Part shown: in pieces, positions 34,361-39,067 of the stretch
Numbering within the stretch: the first letter of the stretch is position 1
How the letters are laid out: the number at the start of each line of letters is the position of its first letter
Assembly: GCA_001830045.1 (NCBI GenBank)
Contig: MIDA01000069.1
Location: 1 to 39,067 of the forward strand
Length of the DNA stretch: 39,067 nucleotides
Origin: Tenericutes bacterium RIFOXYA12_FULL_35_10
Lineage (GTDB): Bacteria; Bacillota_I; Bacilli_A; Acholeplasmatales; Acholeplasmataceae
Direction of reading: 5' to 3'
The notes under the pieces: model-generated
Told to the model about the DNA's origin: nothing
Database searches by the model: none
Seen by the model: the letters and a program-made list of their open reading frames with translations, nothing else
Translations under genes and position numbers: made by a program

Positions 34361-35590
34361 TTATAATGCTTCAATCGCTCCAATACGCTCTTTCATCGGT
34401 GGATGTGAATAATAAATAATCACTGCAAGCGGATGTGGATTTAAATTCACTAAATCTTCTCTAGATAAGACCTTTAGTGCAGATATCATCGCTTCTTTGC
34501 TAGTATGACTAACTGCAAACTGATCTGCTTTATACTCTGCTTTTCGAGATAACGCTGAAAGTGGAATACTTAATAAAATCTCAAAAGGTTCAAATAAAAT
34601 CATGAATAGAATAAGTGCAAATCCAAAATGCGTACCAGATAAACCAAAGGATGTTGCAAGTGCACTACTACCTAACACAAAGCCGATACCTGCGGCATAA
34701 AGTAAAATGACGATGATTTGTTGGAAAAGCATGCGCCATGTGTCTTTATTTACAGCATGACCAAGTTCATGTGCAAGCACAGCAACAATTTCATCCTCAC
34801 TCATTTTTTCGATCAGTGTATCAAATAAGACAACTTCTTTCATCTTACCGATGCCTGTAAAAAATGCGTTTAGTTTTGTTGATCTCTTTGATGCATCCAT
34901 CACAGATAATGATTTAATATTAAAGCCTAAAGAGGTTGCTAAGGTTTCAATACGTGTTCTTAGTGTCCCCTCAGGAAGTGGTGTAAATTTATTAAATAAA
35001 CGTAAGAAAACTTTATTTAAAAATGCGAAAATGAAGATCATAACAGCCGTAACGATACCCCATGTCGCTAAAATAAATGTCCAAAGATTATCCGTAAATT
35101 GTAAGTAAACAGCATGAATACCGGCAACTAATAAACCACCTAAAACCATGGTCATCACATACTGTATAAATAAGTCTTTTGTAAATGTAGCACGTGTTGC
35201 TTTATTAAACCCGTGTCTCGCTTCAACAAAAAACATACCATAATACTTAAAGGGAATACCTAAAACAATCATGATCGTTTGAAATAACCCTAAAAAGTAA
35301 AGTGTAGATAAAATCGGGTTAGATGTCCAACTATTAGTTACGACTTCTAATCGTGCAAATAGACCAAAAAGAAGAAATCCAAGCATAACAAGTAAATTAA
35401 AGCCACGCTTAACTAATCCAAAACGATGTGTATCGAGTGAATAAGCTAACCACTTTTGATAGCCTTCTTCATCATAAACATCCTTTAAGTTATCCGGGAT
35501 CGGTTTAACTCTATAACGATGATTTAATAGTGAAACAATCAGTTCAAATACATATACAAGTACTAATAATCCAACAACAATCCATTTCAT
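34361..35590 (-). CDS. M48 family membrane zinc metalloprotease (Ste24-like)
   Basis: A 409-aa integral membrane protease similar to CAAX prenyl protease 1 (Ste24). Zinc motif HELGH at 274-278, third ligand region RKAEYKADQFA, and the terminal SHPPMKERI typical of the family. About seven hydrophobic segments surround the active site, including an N-terminal helix and the FFVEARHGFNKATRATF segment characteristic of Ste24. Bacteria lack the prenylated CAAX substrates of yeast, so a role in membrane-protein quality control is inferred. GAGGGC precedes the ATG. Single gene, ending at the bidirectional terminator. Confidence 0.9.
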   Translation of the reverse strand: MKWIVVGLLVLVYVFELIVSLLNHRYRVKPIPDNLKDVYDEEGYQKWLAYSLDTHRFGLVKRGFNLLVMLGFLLFGLFARLEVVTNSWTSNPILSTLYFLGLFQTIMIVLGIPFKYYGMFFVEARHGFNKATRATFTKDLFIQYVMTMVLGGLLVAGIHAVYLQFTDNLWTFILATWGIVTAVMIFIFAFLNKVFLRLFNKFTPLPEGTLRTRIETLATSLGFNIKSLSVMDASKRSTKLNAFFTGIGKMKEVVLFDTLIEKMSEDEIVAVLAHELGHAVNKDTWRMLFQQIIVILLYAAGIGFVLGSSALATSFGLSGTHFGFALILFMILFEPFEILLSIPLSALSRKAEYKADQFAVSHTSKEAMISALKVLSREDLVNLNPHPLAVIIYYSHPPMKERIGAIEAL

Positions 35591-35627
35591 AAAAATGCCC
35601 TCATTTCTTATCTACACTCATTGTAAC

Positions 35628-35654
35628 AAAAAAGGGCTCCCCAAGGAAGCCCTT
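35628..35654 (-). terminator. intrinsic terminator of pbuG
   Basis: Minus-strand AAGGGCT (35648-35654) / AGCCCTT (35632-35638) with a nine-base loop and six T. Confidence 0.88.
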
Positions 35655-35672
35655 CAACGATAAGTTTAATAA

Positions 35673-37034
35673 TTAAAGGATATTTAATAAAACAATGTAT
35701 GCGATAAATAATGCTGTAGCACCATATAAAAGTGGGCTAACTTCTTTTGCTTTTCTACCAGCAATCATAACAACGACATAGGTTAAGAAACCAAAGCCAA
35801 TACCATCAGAAATTGAATATGATAAAATCATAACTAAAATGGTCATAAAGCTTGCAATTGAAATTTCCCATTTATTCCATTCAATCTTACCAATTGAAGT
35901 TGCCATCATTGTACCAACAATGACCATAGCAGCTGCAGTAACGCTTGGTGTAATGAGTGATAAGAGTGGTGATAAGAAAATCGATAATAGGAATAAAACG
36001 CCTGTAAATACGGATGCTAAACCAGTTCTTGCACCTGCACCAACACCTGAAAGTGATTCAATATAAGAAGTTACAGTTGAAGTACCTAAAACTGAACCCA
36101 CAACAGTTGCAGAAGCATCAACGACGTTTGCCTTTTGAAGATCATCTTCAGTGACATTTTCCATTTGACCTGTGACAGCCATTAATGTACCGGACGTGTC
36201 AAAGAAGTCAACAAATAAGAATGCGAAGATTGCAAACCAACCACCAGCAGTTGATAATAGACCACCAAGTCCTCTAAATGCACCACCAAATGTTGGTGAT
36301 AAAGAAGGAACTGAATCTACTAAACCGTTGAATACAGGCATGTTTGCAACGCCAAAACCTTCACCTAAAATAAGACCAACAACGGCAGTAATCACTAAAC
36401 CGAAGAAAACAGCTGCTCTAACCTTAAGTGCAAGTAAAACCATCGTAACGATAATACCAAATAATGCTAAAATCGCAACTGGATTTGTTAAATCACCAAG
36501 TGAAGTGTTTGTACCACCTGTGTTGATGACGATACCAACATTGACTAAACCGATGTATGCAATAAAGAAACCAATACCAGCACCAATCGCATATTTAAGT
36601 GATTGTGGGATTGCGCTTACGATCTTTTGTCTTAAGCCAGTTAAGGTAACGATTAAATAAAGAGCACCAGAAACTAAAACTGCAGCTAATGCTTCTTCCC
36701 AAGAATAACCCATGTTAACAACGATGGTAAATGAGAAGAATGCGTTTAAGCCCATACCAGGAGCAAGTGCAACGGGTAATTTAGCGTATAAACCCATCGC
36801 TAAGGTTGCTAAACCTGCAGCAAGTGCGGTTGCTAAGAACACTGCATTTAAATCAAGTCCTGCAACGAGTTGAATCGTTCCACCGGCACCATCAGATACA
36901 ACGCCACCCATCAATGAAGGGTTAGCAAATAAAATGTAAGCCATCGTTAAGAATGTCGTTAAACCGCCGAGCAATTCTTTACCAATGGTCGTACCCCGTT
37001 CTTCAATACGGAAATACTTTTTAATAAACTCCAT
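35673..37034 (-). CDS. pbuG: hypoxanthine/guanine permease (AzgA/PbuG type)
   Basis: A 453-aa purine transporter of the AzgA branch. Motifs include TTFLTMAYILFANPSLM near the N terminus, LAPGMGLNAFFSFT, FLFVDFFDTSGTLMAV (with the Asp-rich conserved segment) and SGVGAGARTGLASVFTG. About 13 hydrophobic segments. Start ATG at 37034 behind AAGGAGAA. The guanine-class riboswitch in its leader supports a purine substrate: expression should fall when guanine or hypoxanthine is plentiful. Single gene with its own promoter and terminator; with the uracil permease it makes this region a nucleobase-salvage locus. Confidence 0.94.
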   Translation of the reverse strand: MEFIKKYFRIEERGTTIGKELLGGLTTFLTMAYILFANPSLMGGVVSDGAGGTIQLVAGLDLNAVFLATALAAGLATLAMGLYAKLPVALAPGMGLNAFFSFTIVVNMGYSWEEALAAVLVSGALYLIVTLTGLRQKIVSAIPQSLKYAIGAGIGFFIAYIGLVNVGIVINTGGTNTSLGDLTNPVAILALFGIIVTMVLLALKVRAAVFFGLVITAVVGLILGEGFGVANMPVFNGLVDSVPSLSPTFGGAFRGLGGLLSTAGGWFAIFAFLFVDFFDTSGTLMAVTGQMENVTEDDLQKANVVDASATVVGSVLGTSTVTSYIESLSGVGAGARTGLASVFTGVLFLLSIFLSPLLSLITPSVTAAAMVIVGTMMATSIGKIEWNKWEISIASFMTILVMILSYSISDGIGFGFLTYVVVMIAGRKAKEVSPLLYGATALFIAYIVLLNIL

Positions 37035-37089
37035 GCTTTCAATTCTCCTTTTTCTGTTTTTTTGTATTCATATGTATGTTTGTAAAAAA

Positions 37090-37219
37090 AATAAAAAACC
37101 ACATAAAAATTACGTGGTCCTACATATGAAAACGTGAAAAAGGTGTTTTCATATCGTAGTCGCGAATTTTACGGAATCGCGGTAGAAACTTGACCTCCAC
37201 ATTAGGTCTATTATACGAT
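37090..37219 (-). ncRNA. guanine-class purine riboswitch with terminator
   Basis: Minus-strand RNA: P1 AUCGUA (5' arm, forward positions 37214-37219) with UACGAU; P2 AGACC/GGUC; conserved J2/3 GUUUCUACC; P3 CGCGA/UCGCG around CCGUAAAA; then GACUACG. The base before UACG that contacts the ligand is C, indicating guanine/hypoxanthine rather than adenine. A 10-bp intermediate hairpin (AUAUGAAAAC/GUUUUCAUAU) follows, sharing bases with P1, then the terminator stem ACCACGTAA/TTATGTGGT (37098-37118) with a T-run. Confidence 0.93.
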
Positions 37220-37236
37220 ACATTGAATACGAGATT

Positions 37237-37265
37237 ATTATAGCAAGCAAATCAAGGCGTGTAAA
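37237..37265 (-). promoter_or_regulatory. promoter of the riboswitch-pbuG unit
   Basis: TTTACA at 37260-37265 and TATAAT at 37237-37242, spacer 17. No strong terminator separates it from the ptsH-like gene, so some read-through from the PTS operon is possible. Confidence 0.75.
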
Positions 37266-37287
37266 GATGCAAAAAGATGTAAGCGTT

Positions 37288-37554
37288 TTACTCGATAAGA
37301 CCTTCTTCTAATAAAAGGTTCTGAACCCTAGAAATCATCTCATCTTCATTTCTTCCCTCGACTTGAATGTAAAACTCTGCCCCTTCAGGAATGCCTAAAG
37401 ACATGACACCAATAATTGATTTTAATGTCATTTGACAATCCTCATAAATAATATCAATGCGATCTTGATAAGTACTAGCAAGTTGGGAAAGTTTTGCTGC
37501 CGGTCTTGCGTGTAATCCTTCTTTACTTGAAATCACAAATCTATGTTGTTTCAT
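37288..37554 (-). CDS. HPr family phosphocarrier encoded in the fructose PTS operon
   Basis: An 88-aa HPr. The active-site segment is KEGLHARPAA with His15, and the HPr-kinase site is KSIIGVMSLG with Ser46, so both phosphorylation sites of a Firmicute HPr are present (not a Crh, which lacks the His). It overlaps the IIC gene by 14 bases and uses AGGAGAT within that gene. Whether this is the cell's general HPr or a dedicated carrier for this PTS cannot be told from the window; Cys40 is unusual for HPr as I know it. Expected path: EI to His15 to IIA. Confidence 0.93.
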   Translation of the reverse strand: MKQHRFVISSKEGLHARPAAKLSQLASTYQDRIDIIYEDCQMTLKSIIGVMSLGIPEGAEFYIQVEGRNEDEMISRVQNLLLEEGLIE

Positions 37555-38545
37555 GTGGTTGATCTCCTATCATCTTCATCACTTTCATTACTAAAGTCGC
37601 TAATAACATTCCTGATAGAATAGCAATCACAAACCCCCACCAATGCGACATAAGGGCTACTACAAAGATACCACCATGAGGTGCAGGAACAGACGTTTCA
37701 AATAAAGTGACGATCATTGCCGCTAAGATACTTCCTAAAATCAAAGGAATATGAATTCTTTTGCGATAGGTTTTCACAAAAGGGATTGCTCCTTCAGAAA
37801 TAAAAGAAAGACCTGAAACCCAGTTATTTAAACCTATTCTCTTTTCCATTTCTGTATAATCTTTTTTAAATAAGGTTACAGAAAGTGCAATGGCAAGTGG
37901 AGGAATCATTCCTGCAGCCATAATGGATGCCATAATCACAGATTGGTGACCATGTACAACAGAAATCACACCAATCATATAAGCAATCTTATTGATAGGT
38001 CCCCCCATATCTATAGCCATCAGTGCACCAAGAATCATTGCAGTCAAGAGAAGCGGTAATCCACTTAAATTCACAATTTCATTTTCTAACCATAAAGAGA
38101 TTGGTGCAATTAAAAAATTAACACCAAGCATAATCAACATAACGATAAGAACCCCTAAAAATGGATAAATTAATATAGGTTTCATGCTGTTAATGGATTT
38201 AGGTAATTTCTTAAAGACCCATTTTAGCATTTCAACCACATAACCTGCCATAAATCCACCAATGATTGCGCCTATAAAACCAGATCCTGCAGCAAGTGCT
38301 AAAGCTCCTGCTGTCACACCAGGTGCAATTGCTGGTCTGTCTGCAATTGAAAATGCGATAAATCCAGCAAGAACTGGATATGTAAACGTTAAAACAAGAA
38401 CGCCAACCTCACTTAAATATGGAAAAGAATCCCCTAAAATTTCTAGTGACGAGAACGCAATTAAGAGACCTCCTGCAACAACAAAAGGAAGCATATAGGA
38501 AAAACCATTCATGAGATGCTTATAGAGTTTAAATCTTTCGTTCAT
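37541..38545 (-). CDS. PTS fructose-family IIC component
   Basis: A 334-aa permease domain of the Fru family. Evidence: the N-terminal LMNGFSYMLPFVVAGGLLIA, the conserved DMGGPINKIAYM segment in the middle, GLSFISEGAIPF, and the terminal PAPHGGIFV. About nine hydrophobic segments. The domain stands as a separate polypeptide, preceded three bases earlier by IIB and followed by HPr. The sugar is a ketose or related hexose by family; fructose is most likely but not proven. Confidence 0.9.
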   Translation of the reverse strand: MNERFKLYKHLMNGFSYMLPFVVAGGLLIAFSSLEILGDSFPYLSEVGVLVLTFTYPVLAGFIAFSIADRPAIAPGVTAGALALAAGSGFIGAIIGGFMAGYVVEMLKWVFKKLPKSINSMKPILIYPFLGVLIVMLIMLGVNFLIAPISLWLENEIVNLSGLPLLLTAMILGALMAIDMGGPINKIAYMIGVISVVHGHQSVIMASIMAAGMIPPLAIALSVTLFKKDYTEMEKRIGLNNWVSGLSFISEGAIPFVKTYRKRIHIPLILGSILAAMIVTLFETSVPAPHGGIFVVALMSHWWGFVIAILSGMLLATLVMKVMKMIGDQPHETT

Positions 38546-38547
38546 GT

Positions 38548-38880
38548 TTAATCCTCTTTATGTTGATACGTTTTGATATGGCCATCTATCATCATTTGAA
38601 CGAGTTTGGTTGCTTCTTGAATACCTCGGTAAATCGGAACTTCAATCAGTTTCTTACCGTGGAATCTTTTCTTTTCAACTCGGATATCAGCTGCGATGAT
38701 AACGCCAATCGATTCCATAATATCTTTTTCAGTTAATCTATTTTCAACGCCTATCGAACCATTGGTTTCGCATTTAACTTCAATTCCAAATGTTTTACCT
38801 GCATTTTCAAGCATTTCTGCAGCCATATAGGTGTGAGCAATCCCTGTAGGACATGCAGTGACACATACAATTTTTTTCAT
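38548..38880 (-). CDS. PTS fructose-family IIB component
   Basis: A 110-aa IIB domain. The phosphorylated residue is Cys10 in VTACPTGIAHTYMAAE, the hallmark of Fru-type IIB; NGSIGVENRL and IIAADIRVEKKRF are also typical. It takes phosphate from IIA and passes it to the sugar bound in IIC. AGGTGA precedes the ATG, 12 bases after the IIA gene, and IIC follows at once. Confidence 0.93.
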   Translation of the reverse strand: MKKIVCVTACPTGIAHTYMAAEMLENAGKTFGIEVKCETNGSIGVENRLTEKDIMESIGVIIAADIRVEKKRFHGKKLIEVPIYRGIQEATKLVQMMIDGHIKTYQHKED

Positions 38881-38892
38881 ATTTTCACCTAC

Positions 38893-39067
38893 TTAGTCCA
38901 TGGTATAAAGCAGTTTAAGCACTTCTTCACTTGATGCAGCTTCTAAAAGTGAATCTCTAAACGTTTGATGCATAAGTTTTCTTGATAACATGGCGAGTAC
39001 TTTCAAGTGTGCATTCGTGCCATCTTCAGGCATCGCAATCATAAATAAAAGTTTTGCATCTTTACCA
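38893..39067 (-). CDS. PTS fructose-family IIA component (C-terminal part, cut by window end)
   Basis: The last 58 codons of a IIA protein of the Fru/Mtl type: KLLFMIAMPEDGTNAHLKVLAMLS, written here only in part, then a helix ending SSEEVLKLLYTMD and stop TAA. The match to the C-terminal part of PTS IIA type 2 is clear (FMIA-P, HL-VLA-LS, EE-L-LL). The active-site His lies in the missing N-terminal part beyond 39067. Upstream gene order (regulator, kinase) is unknown for the same reason. Confidence 0.88.
   Translation of the reverse strand, partial: GKDAKLLFMIAMPEDGTNAHLKVLAMLSRKLMHQTFRDSLLEAASSEEVLKLLYTMD

Noticed and set aside
37152-37219. Adenine riboswitch
   Set aside because: The ligand-contacting base in the J3/1 strand is C (GACUACG), which indicates guanine or hypoxanthine.
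37220-37287. Terminator between the HPr gene and the pbuG promoter
   Set aside because: Only a four-base stem (GTAA/TTAC) before a short T-run; too weak to call.
1-39067. CRISPR arrays, tRNA or rRNA genes, insertion sequences, prophage
   Set aside because: No regularly spaced repeats, no cloverleaf-like segments, no transposase, integrase or phage genes were found on either strand.

Overview
This window reads as a chromosomal segment of a wall-less or wall-poor Firmicute relative in the Mollicutes, most likely an Acholeplasma-type organism (Acholeplasmatales). The reasons are: AT-rich sequence; TGA used as a true stop (ybxB-like gene, secE, rlmB, gltX and pyrR all end in TGA), unlike Mycoplasma and Spiroplasma; Gram-positive style Shine-Dalgarno sites; sigma-70-type promoters, many with an extended -10; a Bacillus-like gene order; and an RpoB with a rifampicin-resistance-type residue of the kind known from mollicutes. 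The genus is an inference; no 16S rRNA or tRNA gene is present.

Left part (1-22100): with one exception, everything is on the minus strand. It is the classic Firmicute block that in Bacillus runs gltX-cysE-cysS-mrnC-rlmB-(yacP)-sigH-rpmG-secE-nusG-rplK-rplA-rplJ-rplL-ybxB-rpoB-rpoC. Here it is kept in order but interrupted. A roughly 4 kb insertion between nusG and rplK carries a YccF membrane protein, a plus-strand VOC dioxygenase-like gene, a very AT-rich pair (secreted protein plus small membrane protein) and another membrane protein. A P-type cation ATPase sits between rlmB and mrnC. A Fe-S dual-nuclease gene and a lipoprotein gene lie between cysS and gltX. Control elements include an L10 leader with its own attenuator hairpin before rplJL, a candidate L1-responsive structure between rplK and rplA, a partial terminator before the ybxB-rpoBC segment, and strong promoters for rplK, rpoB, rpmG and cysS.

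Middle part (22100-32900): gltX with a translationally coupled surface lipoprotein; an MFS transporter with a large extracytoplasmic loop followed by a FlaR-like small kinase; rplM-rpsI behind a probable L13 leader; a small plus-strand membrane protein; and an operon of pyrR, a GNAT-SGNH fusion enzyme and a ClbS/DfsB-like protein.

Right part (32860-39067): nucleobase salvage and sugar uptake. A plus-strand uracil permease gene sits behind a complete three-state PyrR attenuator, with pyrR encoded divergently next to it. An M48 (Ste24-like) membrane protease follows. A purine permease gene is controlled by a guanine-type riboswitch. A fructose-family PTS operon encodes IIA (cut by the window edge), IIB, IIC and its own HPr. 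No pyrimidine or purine biosynthesis genes are visible, which fits a salvage lifestyle.

The most unusual observations are two tandem RpoA C-terminal-domain-like helix-hairpin-helix units fused to the N terminus of RpoC, the GNAT-SGNH fusion in an operon with pyrR, a three-helix SecE, a SigH-like sigma factor, a GluRS lacking the segment that normally carries the zinc-site cysteines, and extended -10 promoters placed directly after terminators.
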